Assembly: GCF_030705305.1 (NCBI RefSeq)
Contig: NZ_JAUZEE010000002.1
Span: 375,696-439,695, forward strand
Reading direction: 5' to 3'
DNA length: 64,000 nt
Origin: Leptothrix discophora
Lineage (GTDB): Bacteria > Pseudomonadota > Gammaproteobacteria > Burkholderiales > Burkholderiaceae_C
Shown piece by piece: positions 16,763-25,863 of the stretch. The translations under genes were made by a program, and so were the position numbers. The notes under the pieces are model-generated. The model was not told the origin of the DNA. It did no database searches and worked only from the letters and a program-made list of their open reading frames with translations. Position 1 is the first letter of the stretch; each line of letters starts with the position of its first letter.

Positions 16763-18514
16763 ATGCCCACCATCGCCCCGTCGTTCCTCCAGCGCCTGAC
16801 GCTGAACGTCGCGCACCGCCTGGCGCTCGGCTTTGCCGCGCTGCTGCTGGCGATCGTTGGCGTGGGCGGCGTGGCGCTCTACCAGCTCGACCGCCTGCAG
16901 CGCGAGTCCGAGGCTGCCGAGGCGCGCCTGGCCAGCCGGCTTGAACTGACGCTCACGCTGCAATCCGGCATCGACCGCGTCGCGCTGCATGCCCGCAACC
17001 TCGCACTGGCCGAGGACACGCTGGCCCGGACCCAGGAGGCGCGGCTGCTGAACCAGGCGCTGGCCCGCGTCGATGCGCTCGAACGGCGCCTGCGCACGCT
17101 CGACTGGGACGGCGCCAGCCTCGGCCTGCTCGACGGCTGGAGCGCGGCAGCCGGCACGGTGCGGCCACGCCTGGACGCGCTGACCCGCGCGGGTCGCGCC
17201 GCCAGCCCTGCCGGCGCGGATGGCTTGCCTGCCGCGCTGGCCCAGCTGCGTCCGGTCGAAGCCGCCTGGCAGGAGCAGACCCAGGTCCTGATCGACCACG
17301 TCGGCGCCCAGGCCCAGGCCGCCGCGACGGCGCGGCGCGTCGAACACCCGCAGGTCCGCGAGCAGCTGGCGACGCTGCTGATCGTCTGCCTGCTGGCCGG
17401 TGGCTGCATGGCCTGGATGCTGGTGCGCCCGCTGGGCCAGGTGCTCGGGGTGCGCGAGATGCGCGAGATGCGCCAGCCGGCCCGGACAGACCGACGCGGG
17501 GCGCAGGCCATGCCGGCCCAGCCCGAACGTGCGGCCCCGACGGACGCCGCGGCGATCGACCTGACGCAGCCGGCTGCGCCGGCCACGCCGGCCGTGTCCC
17601 CCGCGCCGACGGCGCCCGAGCCGCCGATGCCCGCGCCCGTCGAGGTCATGCAGGAGCTGCTCCAGCGTGTCCAGTCGAACCCGGCGCAGCCGGTCTCGCC
17701 GGCGCGTGAAGCGGCCACGGCCCTGGGCGCGGCGGATGCCGCGCCTGCCGTCCTGGCCGATCCCGACCGGCTGGTCGCCAACGCCGTGCAGGTCGCCGAG
17801 CGCGGCAGCGAGGTCGTCACGCAGGTGGTCTCCAACATGGAGGACATCTCCGCGTCGAGCCAGAAGATCAACGAGATCCTGGCCACCATCGACGGCATCG
17901 CCTTCCAGACCAACTTGCTGGCGCTGAACGCCGCCGTGCAGGCGGCACGGGCCGGTCACGACGGCCACGGCAGCCACGGTGCGGTGGCCGGCGAGGTGCG
18001 CGGCCTGGCGCAGCGCGCGGCCAGTGCGGCGCGCGAGATCAAGGGCCTGATCAATGCCTCGCTCGACAAGGCCGAGGCCGGTGGCCGGCTGGTGCGCGAT
18101 GCCGGCGCGACGATGGATGCGATCGTCTCGTCGGTCCAGAGCGTCACCGAACTGGTCGGCCAGATCGGCAACCAGGCCGAGAGCCAGACGCCCGAAACCC
18201 TGCAGCAGGCCGACCGCTCGGTCCGCCACCTGGACCAGCTGACGCGCCAGAACGCCGCGCTGGTCGAACAGAGCGCCAGCGCCGCCGATGCGCTGCGCGA
18301 CCAGGCCGAGCGGCTGCAGAAGGTCGTCGCCGCCTTCCGGCTGCTGCAGCAGACCCAGGAAGCGGCCTGGACCGCCCACACCGCCATCCACAGCGCCCGC
18401 ACGACCTCGCGCGGCGACACGCTGCCCGGCGGCCTCGATGACCTGCCGCCGGCCGCCCGCCCGCGAGGCAAGGACGGGGAGCCGCCGGCGGGCGGGGACT
18501 GGAAGAACTTCTGA
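16763..18514 (+). CDS. methyl-accepting chemotaxis-like protein without a recognisable HAMP domain
   Basis: The 583-residue product has membrane segments at about 21-43 and 202-221 flanking a helical periplasmic domain. Instead of a HAMP domain, about 20 residues after the second segment lead into a proline/alanine-rich stretch (about 240-310). The signalling region keeps INEILATIDGIAFQTNLLAL and NAAVQAARAG, but the hairpin tip, normally AGEQGRGFAVVAGEVR, reads AGHDGHGSHGAVAGEVR, and the usual Glu in AAVEAARAG is Gln. It probably still meets CheA/CheW-type partners, but control must differ. No che genes are nearby. Start: the ATG at 16763 sits shortly before the membrane segment; an ATG at 16721 is an alternative. 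Confidence 0.82.
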   Translation: MPTIAPSFLQRLTLNVAHRLALGFAALLLAIVGVGGVALYQLDRLQRESEAAEARLASRLELTLTLQSGIDRVALHARNLALAEDTLARTQEARLLNQALARVDALERRLRTLDWDGASLGLLDGWSAAAGTVRPRLDALTRAGRAASPAGADGLPAALAQLRPVEAAWQEQTQVLIDHVGAQAQAAATARRVEHPQVREQLATLLIVCLLAGGCMAWMLVRPLGQVLGVREMREMRQPARTDRRGAQAMPAQPERAAPTDAAAIDLTQPAAPATPAVSPAPTAPEPPMPAPVEVMQELLQRVQSNPAQPVSPAREAATALGAADAAPAVLADPDRLVANAVQVAERGSEVVTQVVSNMEDISASSQKINEILATIDGIAFQTNLLALNAAVQAARAGHDGHGSHGAVAGEVRGLAQRAASAAREIKGLINASLDKAEAGGRLVRDAGATMDAIVSSVQSVTELVGQIGNQAESQTPETLQQADRSVRHLDQLTRQNAALVEQSASAADALRDQAERLQKVVAAFRLLQQTQEAAWTAHTAIHSARTTSRGDTLPGGLDDLPPAARPRGKDGEPPAGGDWKNF

Positions 18515-18547
18515 CGACAGGCCGGGTCGTCGGACCCGGCCGCGCGC

Positions 18548-20371
18548 TCAGATCGGCTCGGTCCGCCGCAGCAGCCAGTCCAGCGCGTCGCCGGTCACCC
18601 GTGGCGACAGGCGCTGGCGGACCTCGGCGTGGTAGGCGTTGAGCCAGGCGCGCTCGTCCGGGCGCAGCAAGGCCGGGTCGATGCAGCGGGTGTCGATCGG
18701 GCACAGCGTCAGGGTCTCGAACTCGAGGAAGTCGCCGAAGCCCTCGTTGACCGCTGCCGGCACGTTGAGCACCAGGTTCTCGATCCGCACGCCCCACTGG
18801 CCGGCACGGTAGAGACCCGGCTCGATCGAGGTGATCATGCCCGGCTGCATCGCCATCTGTGGCTCGGGAATGGCCGGGGAGATGCTCTGCGGTCCCTCGT
18901 GCACGTTGAGGAAGTAGCCCACGCCGTGGCCGGTGCCGTGGCCGTAGTTCAAGCCGGCTTCCCACAGCGGCGCGCGTGCGATCGCGTCCAGCATCGGCGA
19001 GAGCGTGCCCAGCGGGTAACGGGTGCGTGACAGCGCGATCGTGCCCTTGAGCACGCGCGTGTAGTCGGCCTTCTGGGCCGCGCTGGCCAGGCCGATCGGC
19101 CAGACCCGCGTGATGTCGGTGGTGCCGCCCAGGTACTGCGCGCCCGAATCGATCAGCAGCAGGCCCTCGGCGACCAGGCCGTCCGGCGTCGAGATCGGCG
19201 CATGTGATTCGGGCGTGGCACGGTAGTGCGGCATCGCGCCGTTGGCGTTGAAGCCGGCGATGGTCGGGAAGCTCAGGCTGACGAAGCCGGGCTGCCTGGC
19301 GCGCTCGGCGCTGAGCCATTCGTCGACCGTCAGCTCGGTGATCGCCTCGCGGCCCAGTGCGGCCTCGAAGCGGGCGTAGAAGGCGCACATCGCGGCACCG
19401 TCGACCTCCATCGCCGTGCGGATGTGGGCGGCCTCGGCGGCGGTCTTGCGGCTCTTGGCCAGCGTGCTGGGGTTGATCGCCTCGATCACCTGCACGCCCG
19501 CACAGACCGCCTCGCGAAAGCCCAGCGTGATGCGGCGCGGGTCCAGCAGCAGCTTCGCGCCGTCGGGCAGCGCGGCCAGCGCGGCGGCGGCGCCGTCGTA
19601 GGGCGCCAGCACCAGGCCGTCGCTGGCCAGCGTGGCGGCCAGGGCCGCATCGACCTTGCCGGCACCGACGAACAGGGTCGCCGCGCCGCCGGCCGGGATC
19701 AGCAGGTGGGCCAGGAAGACCGGGTTGTAGTCGACGTCCGCGCCGCGCAGGTTGGTGATCCAGGCGATGTCGTCGACGGTCGAGACGAAGTGGTGGCTCG
19801 CCCCCTGGGCCTGCATCGCCGCACGGACCTGGGCCAGCTTGTCGGCCCGGCCGACGGCGGCCTCGGGCGGGCGGTGCTCGTAGACGGCGGCCGCCGGCAG
19901 CGCCGGGCGGTCGGACCAGACCTCGGCCAGCAGGTCGACATCGGTGCGCAGCGCGATGCCGTTCGGTGCCAGCGCCTCGGCCAGCGCCTTGGCACTGGCC
20001 AGGCCCATCACGGTGCCGTCGACCGCCAGGGCCTGCCCGTGGGCGACCAGCGGCGCCAGCCAGCCGACCAGGTGGCCGACCGCGCCGTTGGGCACCTTGA
20101 CCAGCTCGACGCCGGTGCCGGCGAGTTCGAGCTCGGCCTGGACCCAGTAGCGGCTGTCGGCGAACACCGCCGCGCGTTCGGCGGTGACGATCAGCGTGCC
20201 CATCGACCCGGTGAAGCCGCTGTAGCGCACCCGGCCCTGCCAGCGCTCGGGCAGGTATTCGGACAGGTGCGGGTCGGACGAGGGCACCAGCACCGCCGCC
20301 AGGCCGTGGCGGTGCAGCGCGAGGCGCAGTTCGGTCAGACGCTGGCGGATCGGGTCGGTGCGGGTGTCCAT
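18548..20371 (-). CDS. pepP: Xaa-Pro aminopeptidase (M24B, aminopeptidase P family)
   Basis: The 607-residue product has two creatinase-like N-terminal domains and a C-terminal pita-bread peptidase domain, the three-domain layout of the longer aminopeptidase P enzymes. The metal ligands are visible: two aspartates in IDSGAQYLGGTTDITR, His in YGHGTGHGVG, Glu in TSIEPGLY and Glu in RIENLVL. It removes an N-terminal residue preceding proline and is cytoplasmic (no signal peptide). The ATG at 20371 is preceded by GAAAG and gives the usual MDTRTDPIRQRLTELR-like start. The gene symbol is used in the broad family sense; short E. coli PepP is a different branch. Confidence 0.9.
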   Translation of the reverse strand: MDTRTDPIRQRLTELRLALHRHGLAAVLVPSSDPHLSEYLPERWQGRVRYSGFTGSMGTLIVTAERAAVFADSRYWVQAELELAGTGVELVKVPNGAVGHLVGWLAPLVAHGQALAVDGTVMGLASAKALAEALAPNGIALRTDVDLLAEVWSDRPALPAAAVYEHRPPEAAVGRADKLAQVRAAMQAQGASHHFVSTVDDIAWITNLRGADVDYNPVFLAHLLIPAGGAATLFVGAGKVDAALAATLASDGLVLAPYDGAAAALAALPDGAKLLLDPRRITLGFREAVCAGVQVIEAINPSTLAKSRKTAAEAAHIRTAMEVDGAAMCAFYARFEAALGREAITELTVDEWLSAERARQPGFVSLSFPTIAGFNANGAMPHYRATPESHAPISTPDGLVAEGLLLIDSGAQYLGGTTDITRVWPIGLASAAQKADYTRVLKGTIALSRTRYPLGTLSPMLDAIARAPLWEAGLNYGHGTGHGVGYFLNVHEGPQSISPAIPEPQMAMQPGMITSIEPGLYRAGQWGVRIENLVLNVPAAVNEGFGDFLEFETLTLCPIDTRCIDPALLRPDERAWLNAYHAEVRQRLSPRVTGDALDWLLRRTEPI

Positions 20372-20629
20372 GGGCGGGGCGTCTTTCAGGAAGAGGTGAC
20401 CGGTCGATTGTGGCAAGCGCCCGGGGCGATCCCGCCGCCCTGGCACGCAAGTCCTTTGGCGCCCGGGCGGAAGGCACATCCTGTGACGTTGGACACGTTT
20501 GTCGACGCCTTGTCACGCGTCGTCGCTAGTGTGCGGTCGACTCCGGCACCGCCGACGCCGACGCCGACCGCATGCCGGAGCGGAGCGGCCGCCTGTCGTC
20601 CTGGGCTGCCACCATCCGATCCTCACACC

Positions 20630-21157
20630 ATGTCCGCTTCACCCGTCCTGTTCAAGACCGACCTGGGCCGCGCGGTGTTGCGCGACCGGGCCTTGCCACA
20701 GGCCCAGGGGCTGAACCGGGCGCGGCGCTCCCTGCTGATCATGGTGGACGGCCGCCGCACGCTGCGCGAGCTGGGCCCGGCGATCGACGCGCTCGGGCTG
20801 GTCCGCGAGGACCTGCAGTGGCTGGTCGACCGACGCCTGATGCGCTGGGGCGACGCCACCGGCTCGCCGGTCCTGGCCGGCGAGGCCGGGCCGACCCGTC
20901 CGGCCGGCAACCGCTCCGTGGCGGGCGCGAAGCTCTATGCGCTGGACCTGCTCGGTCGCTTGCTCGCGCAGGAGGACGCACCCTTGCGCGAGGCGGCCCG
21001 CGCGGTGACCCATGACGCACACCTGATGCCCTGGCTGCGGCAGTGCGCCGTCGACATCGCCCGCCGCAGCACCGAGGACCGGGCCGCGCTGTTCCTGGTC
21101 AAGGTGCAGTCGATGGTGCCCGAACACCTGCTCGACCCGATCGGCGATCCGGCCTGA
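20630..21157 (+). CDS. hypothetical protein, 175 residues
   Basis: Not recognised beyond resemblance to unnamed Burkholderiales proteins. It has no signal peptide or membrane segment. The first 75 residues contain GRRTLRELGPAIDALGL and EDLQWLVDRRLM, a helix-turn-helix-like pattern often seen in small regulatory proteins. The C-terminal half is helical and holds a cysteine in PWLRQCAVDIARR. The frame is strongly GC-biased at third positions like its neighbours, so it is probably real. The ATG at 20630 has no clear ribosome site. It is convergent with pdeM and divergent from pepP. Confidence 0.7.
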   Translation: MSASPVLFKTDLGRAVLRDRALPQAQGLNRARRSLLIMVDGRRTLRELGPAIDALGLVREDLQWLVDRRLMRWGDATGSPVLAGEAGPTRPAGNRSVAGAKLYALDLLGRLLAQEDAPLREAARAVTHDAHLMPWLRQCAVDIARRSTEDRAALFLVKVQSMVPEHLLDPIGDPA

Positions 21158-21169
21158 GCGGCGCGGCCC

Positions 21170-21838
21170 TCAGGGCAGCCGCCACACCCGTCCGTCCGCC
21201 ACCGCGACCAGCGTCACGCCGGCCGTGCGGTGCACGACATGGCCGCCGGTGAACTCGCCGAAGGCCGGCAGCACCAGCGCACGCGGACCGGCCTGGAAGC
21301 AGGGCAGGCGCACGCTGTCCAGTCCACGCCCGATGCGCACGACCGGGTGGACGTGGCCGGCGATGACGTAGGCCGGCGCGGCCGTCGCCGGGTCGTGGCA
21401 CAGGGCCAGGCCGGCGCAGGCCAGCGGCTCGTCGACGACCTCGATGGCCAGCTCGGGCGGTGGATCGCCGGCATGGTCGTCGTGGTTGCCGCGCACCAGC
21501 GTGATCGCCAGCCCGGCATGCCGTGACCGCCAGCCGGCCAGCGCGGCCAGCGTCGCCGGCGCCCGGCCGCTGGCCGCGTGCAGCAGGTCGCCCAGCACCA
21601 CCAGACGGCGCACCGGCCAGCGCGCCAGCAGGGCGTCCAGCCGGGCCAGGTTGGCCTCGGTCGTGCCGGCCGGCACCGGCACCCCCAGGCGGCGGAAGCT
21701 CGCGGCCTTGCCGATGTGCACGTCGGCCACCAGCAGCAGGCCGGCATCGGCCAGCCAGGCGGCTCGCTCGGGCAGCAGCGTCAGCGGGCGGCCGTCGGGC
21801 AGCGGGTGGTCCAGATGCGGGGTCCAGGCGGGCGGCAT
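21170..21838 (-). CDS. pdeM: ligase-associated DNA damage response endonuclease PdeM
   Basis: The 222-residue calcineurin-like metallophosphoesterase has the metal-site motifs DVHIGK, GDLLHA, GNHDDH and GHVHP in order, and the PdeM-type N terminus. PdeM proteins are encoded next to an Lhr-like helicase, an ATP-dependent DNA ligase and a beta-CASP-like exonuclease, and are inferred to act in DNA end processing. Here it lies eight bases after the helicase gene and is surely cotranscribed, but neither the ligase nor the exonuclease is in this window. Confidence 0.93.
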   Translation of the reverse strand: MPPAWTPHLDHPLPDGRPLTLLPERAAWLADAGLLLVADVHIGKAASFRRLGVPVPAGTTEANLARLDALLARWPVRRLVVLGDLLHAASGRAPATLAALAGWRSRHAGLAITLVRGNHDDHAGDPPPELAIEVVDEPLACAGLALCHDPATAAPAYVIAGHVHPVVRIGRGLDSVRLPCFQAGPRALVLPAFGEFTGGHVVHRTAGVTLVAVADGRVWRLP

Positions 21839-21846
21839 GGCAGATG

Positions 21847-24597
21847 TCAGGGCTTGCGTTCCCGCCGCCGACGCGGCGACTTCACGGCGGCCGGATCGGC
21901 TGGCGCGGGCTGGCCCTGGGCGGCGGCTTCCAGCTCGGCCAGCAGGCGCTGCACGCGCTGGTTCAGCGGCTCGTTGCTGATGCGTTCGCGCAGCCGCTCG
22001 ACCATCAGCGGGAAGCCGAAGGGCGTGATGCGCGCCGGCCGGGTCATCACGACCTCGCCGGCGGCCATGCGGGCCAGGCAGCGCTGCAGCCGCTCGACGT
22101 CCAGCTCCTGGGCCAGCGTCTCCGCCTCGGCCTGCGCGAGCAGCAGGTTGCCGGGGTCGAACTTGCGGAACACGTCGAAGAACAGGCTGGACGAGGCCTG
22201 CACCTGGCGCGTGCTGCGCGGCGCGCCGGGGTAGCCGGTGAAGACCAGCCCGGCGACCCGGACGATCTCGCGGAAGCGGCGCTGCGACAGCTCGGTCGCG
22301 TTGAGGGCCTGCTGCAGGTCGGGCATCAGCCGCTCGGCCGTCAGCAGCCCGCGCCCGGCCGAGCCGGGGCCTTCGGGCAGCAGCAGCGCCGGCCAGTCGA
22401 AGGGCGTGCGCGACAGCAGCTCGAAGCCGTGGTCGTTCATCGACAGGCTGAAGGTGCCGGGCCGGTCACGCGCGGCCCGCCAGGCCAGCAAGGCGCCCAG
22501 TCCGATGTGGACCATGCGCCCGGCCAGCGGGTAGCAGAACAGGTGGTGGCCCTCGTCGGATTGCAGCAGTTCGAAGACCAGCCGGCCGGTACGCGGCAGG
22601 GCCGACTGGCGCGCCTGCAGCGCCAGCAGCGGGGCGAGGGTGCGCAGCTCGGGCGGGGTGTCGTCCGGCAGGTCGGCGTGTGGGGTGGAGGGCCGCTCGG
22701 CCGCAGCCGCCTCCAGCGCCGGCAGCAGCGGCTCGGCCCGTGCGAGCAGGGCCAGCACGCTGTCGGCCAGCTCGCTGGACAGCGGCATCTTGCCGCCCTG
22801 CCAGGTCGGCACCGCGCCCTGGTTCTTCGGTGCCGGCTTGACGTAGGCGGTCAGGTCGCGCACCCGCACCAGCTGCAGCACCCGGCCGCTGAAGATGAAG
22901 CAGTCGCCCTCGCGCAGGCTGGCCAGGAAGCCTTCCTCGATCGAGCCGAGCCGGCCACCGTTGAGCCACTGCACGCTCATCGACGCGTCCGACACGATGG
23001 TGCCGATGGCCATGCGGTGGCGCCGCGCGACATCGCGCCGCATCACGCGGTGGCGGCCGTCGGCCGGGTCGCGCTCGATGCGGTGGTGTTCCGGATAGGC
23101 CGCCAGCGCGTCGCCGCCATGCACCGTGAAGCCCAGGCACCAGTCGAAGGTCTCGCGGTCCAGGTCGCGGTAGGGCCAGGCCAGCCGGACCTCGTCGAAC
23201 AGCGCATCGGGCTCGAAGCCTTCGCCGACGGCCAGCGTCAGCAGGTGCTGGATCAGCACGTCGATCGGCCACGGCGGCGGCTCGCGCGACTCGATGCGGC
23301 GGGCCAGCGCGGCCTCGCGCGCGGCGGCGCCTTCCAGGATCTCCAGCGCATGCGTGGGCACGACCGTGATGCGCGAGGGCCGCCCCGGCGCATGACCCGA
23401 CCGCCCGGCGCGCTGCAACAGCCGCGCAATGCCCTTGGGCGAGCCGATCTGCAGCACCCGTTCAACCGGCAGGAAGTCCACCCCCAGGTCCAGGCTGCTG
23501 GTGCAGACCACCGCCTTGAGCGCGCCGTTCTTCAGCCCGGCCTCGACCCACTGGCGCACGGCGGGATCGAGCGAGCCGTGGTGCAGCGCGATCAGCCCGG
23601 CCCAGTCCGGCCGCGCTTCCAGCAGCGACTGGTACCAGACCTCGGCCTGCGAGCGGGTGTTGGTGAAGACCAGGCAGGACGCGGCGGCGTCGATCTCGCG
23701 CACCACCTCGTCGCGCAGGCGCAGGCCGAGGTGGCCGCCCCAGGGGAAGCGCTCCAGCGTCTCGGGCAGCAGGGTGTCGACCGTCAGCGCCTTGGGCAGC
23801 GAGCCCTGCACCCGCACGGCGTCTGGGCCGGCCAGCGCCTCGGCCGCCAGCGCCAGGTTGCCCAGCGTGGCCGACAGGCCCCAGACCCGCAGCGCCGGGT
23901 TGAGCCGGCGCATCCGGGCCAGCGCCAGCATCACCTGGGTGCCGCGCTTGTTGCCGAGCAGCTCGTGCCACTCGTCGACGATCAGCACCTCGGCATCGGC
24001 CAGCACCGCCGAGCCGTCGGCCAGCGCCAGCATGAGGCTCAGGCTTTCCGGCGTCGTGACCAGCGCGGGCGGCCAACGGTGGCGCTGGCGCGCCTTCTCG
24101 GCCGCGGCGGTGTCGCCGGTGCGCATGGCCACCGTCCAGCCCATGCCGATGCCGTCGCAGGCGGCCTGCAGCGCCTGGGTGGTGTCGGCCGCCAGCGCCC
24201 GCATCGGCGTGATCCACAGCACCCGCGGACCGGTGCGCGCGGGCGGTTCCGGCCGCGCCCGGCAGACCGCCAGCGCACCGAACCAGGCCGCCAGCGTCTT
24301 GCCCGCGCCGGTGGTGGCGTGCAGCAGGCCACTGCGGCCGTCGCGCATGTGAGCCCACACCTCGCGCTGGAAGTCGAAGGGCTGCCAGCCGCGCCGGGCG
24401 AACCAGTCCTCGGCATCGGCGGCGACCGGTCCGGCCGGCCGACGTGGCGTGGACGGGCCCGGCGAGCGAGCGGGCGCTGACGTCGCCCGCTCGCGCCGCG
24501 CCTGGGCCCGCCGCAAGGCGCTCAGCTGCGTGCCCACGTTGGGGCCCGGCGGCAGGCCGCCACGCCAGGGCGGGTCGTCGGGTGGGTGGGCACTCAC
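21847..24597 (-). CDS. ligase-associated DNA damage response DEXH-box helicase (Lhr-like)
   Basis: The 916-residue superfamily 2 helicase has Walker A ATTGAGKT (Lys100), a DEWH box in LIVDEWHEL, VFTNTRSQAEVWYQ, and the conserved AGRSGHAPG motif VI region. A long Lhr-type C-terminal part follows. It belongs to the ligase-associated branch and is the genetic partner of PdeM just downstream. The ATG at 24597 adds about 60 residues of proline/arginine-rich sequence before the family core, which starts near WFARRGWQPFDFQREVW, so the real start could be internal, although no better one is obvious. Confidence 0.93.
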   Translation of the reverse strand: MSAHPPDDPPWRGGLPPGPNVGTQLSALRRAQARRERATSAPARSPGPSTPRRPAGPVAADAEDWFARRGWQPFDFQREVWAHMRDGRSGLLHATTGAGKTLAAWFGALAVCRARPEPPARTGPRVLWITPMRALAADTTQALQAACDGIGMGWTVAMRTGDTAAAEKARQRHRWPPALVTTPESLSLMLALADGSAVLADAEVLIVDEWHELLGNKRGTQVMLALARMRRLNPALRVWGLSATLGNLALAAEALAGPDAVRVQGSLPKALTVDTLLPETLERFPWGGHLGLRLRDEVVREIDAAASCLVFTNTRSQAEVWYQSLLEARPDWAGLIALHHGSLDPAVRQWVEAGLKNGALKAVVCTSSLDLGVDFLPVERVLQIGSPKGIARLLQRAGRSGHAPGRPSRITVVPTHALEILEGAAAREAALARRIESREPPPWPIDVLIQHLLTLAVGEGFEPDALFDEVRLAWPYRDLDRETFDWCLGFTVHGGDALAAYPEHHRIERDPADGRHRVMRRDVARRHRMAIGTIVSDASMSVQWLNGGRLGSIEEGFLASLREGDCFIFSGRVLQLVRVRDLTAYVKPAPKNQGAVPTWQGGKMPLSSELADSVLALLARAEPLLPALEAAAAERPSTPHADLPDDTPPELRTLAPLLALQARQSALPRTGRLVFELLQSDEGHHLFCYPLAGRMVHIGLGALLAWRAARDRPGTFSLSMNDHGFELLSRTPFDWPALLLPEGPGSAGRGLLTAERLMPDLQQALNATELSQRRFREIVRVAGLVFTGYPGAPRSTRQVQASSSLFFDVFRKFDPGNLLLAQAEAETLAQELDVERLQRCLARMAAGEVVMTRPARITPFGFPLMVERLRERISNEPLNQRVQRLLAELEAAAQGQPAPADPAAVKSPRRRRERKP

Positions 24598-24758
24598 GGT
24601 CGGGAAGGTCGGGTGGCGTCGGCGGTTGGAAGGCGGGCTGGTCAGGGGCAGGACGTGCCGCTTGGGGTCAACCTTCTGGGGGAATCAGCCGCAACAGCTT
24701 AGCGCGCACCGCTGCCTAGACTGGCCCGCGCCCCATCCAGCCCTGAAGCGAGACCCCG

Positions 24759-25559
24759 ATGCGCCTGCCCGCCCTGACGATCTGCCTGATCCTGATGACG
24801 CTTGGCGCCTGCGGCGGCGGCGGTGCCGATGCCGGCAAGAGCGTCTTCGACCCTTCTGGCGACAACGCCGGCGCGCACCGCGTCGTGCCGCTGAACCACG
24901 GCGCCTACCAGCTCGACTACGACTGCGACGACCGGCTCGCCGTGCGCTACGCCTACACGCTGACGACCGACACCGGCCACGCCGTCCGGCCAGACGTCTA
25001 CACCCAGGTCGATCCCCTGCTGCCAGCGGGCTGCCCGGCGCAGCTGAGCGCGAATGCGTACGCCGCACCGGGCTGGGCGCGCGGCCACCTCGTCGCCGCC
25101 AACCACATGGACGCCAGCGACGCGCTGATTGCCCAGACCTTCCTGATGAGCAACATCGTCCCGCAGCGGGCGGCCTTCAACCAGGGCATCTGGGCCGAGG
25201 CCGAGGCCATCGCCGAATGCTGGCGCGACGTCGCGCCGGTCCAGGTGATCGGCGGCGTGCTGGCCAACGACAGCGCCAACGACCTGTTCCGGACCTCGCA
25301 CGGCGTCGCCACGCCGGACGTGTTCTGGATGATCCTGGTCAGCGCCGACCCGGCCCGCCCGGGCCAGCAGCGTGCGCTGGCCTGGTGGATCCCCAACATC
25401 GATGCCACCGGCACGCTGGAGAGCCGCCGCGTCAGCATCGCGACGATCGAGGCCAGGGTCGGCGCCAGCCGGGTCGGCCTGCCGGCGCTGGCGGCGGCGC
25501 TCAAGACATCGGTCGGCGCGGCCTGGGGCGTGCCGGCGGGAGGGTGTCTGGCGGGGTGA
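24759..25559 (+). CDS. secreted DNA/RNA non-specific endonuclease, predicted lipoprotein
   Basis: The 266-residue product has a lipoprotein signal (lipobox LGAC, Cys at about residue 20) followed by four glycines. The body matches the Serratia-type/NUC1 nuclease family: the active-site region reads WARGHLVAANHMDA, and TFLMSNIVPQ with FNQGIW supplies the metal-binding asparagine. The usual DRGH motif is ARGH here, so the first acidic residue is lost while Arg-Gly-His is kept. The enzyme may still cut nucleic acids in the periplasm or at the surface; a changed activity is possible. Confidence 0.85.
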   Translation: MRLPALTICLILMTLGACGGGGADAGKSVFDPSGDNAGAHRVVPLNHGAYQLDYDCDDRLAVRYAYTLTTDTGHAVRPDVYTQVDPLLPAGCPAQLSANAYAAPGWARGHLVAANHMDASDALIAQTFLMSNIVPQRAAFNQGIWAEAEAIAECWRDVAPVQVIGGVLANDSANDLFRTSHGVATPDVFWMILVSADPARPGQQRALAWWIPNIDATGTLESRRVSIATIEARVGASRVGLPALAAALKTSVGAAWGVPAGGCLAG

Positions 25560-25576
25560 CGTGTGGGAGTGGACTT

Positions 25577-25596
25577 GTCGTACGAAAAGTCGTACG
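25577..25596. promoter_or_regulatory. Predicted toxin-antitoxin operator: two CGTACG palindromes
   Basis: Two identical GTCGTACG octamers (25577-25584 and 25589-25596) are separated by AAAA. Each contains the palindrome CGTACG, and their centres are 12 bp apart. They end 20 bases before the antitoxin start. The E. coli YefM operator likewise has TGTACA cores spaced 12 bp centre to centre, so this is the likely autoregulatory site. Confidence 0.75.
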
Positions 25597-25616
25597 CTCT
25601 TCGGGAGGAGACCACC

Positions 25617-25859
25617 ATGACTGTCCTGTCCGCCAGTGAAGCCCGCGCCAAGCTCTATCGACTCATCGATGAGGCGGCCGAATCCCATCAGCCGGTCCTC
25701 ATCGCCGGCAAGCGGGCGAGCGCCGTGCTGGTGTCGGCCGAAGACTGGTCAGCGATCCAGGAAACCCTCCACCTGCTGTCGGTGCCGGGCATGCGCGAGT
25801 CGATCAGGGAGGGCATGGCCGAACCTCTCGACACGAGCGTTTCGACGCTCGACTGGTGA
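25617..25859 (+). CDS. Phd/YefM-family antitoxin
   Basis: The 80-residue product matches Phd/YefM antitoxins: an N-terminal DNA-binding region (TVLSASEARAKLYRLIDEA), the conserved PVLIAGKRASAVLVSAEDW core, and an acidic, flexible C terminus that would bind the toxin. It should neutralise the downstream YoeB-like toxin and repress the operon through the CGTACG sites just upstream. The ATG at 25617 follows the ribosome site GGGAGGAG. Confidence 0.93.
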   Translation: MTVLSASEARAKLYRLIDEAAESHQPVLIAGKRASAVLVSAEDWSAIQETLHLLSVPGMRESIREGMAEPLDTSVSTLDW

Positions 25860-25863
25860 CCGG

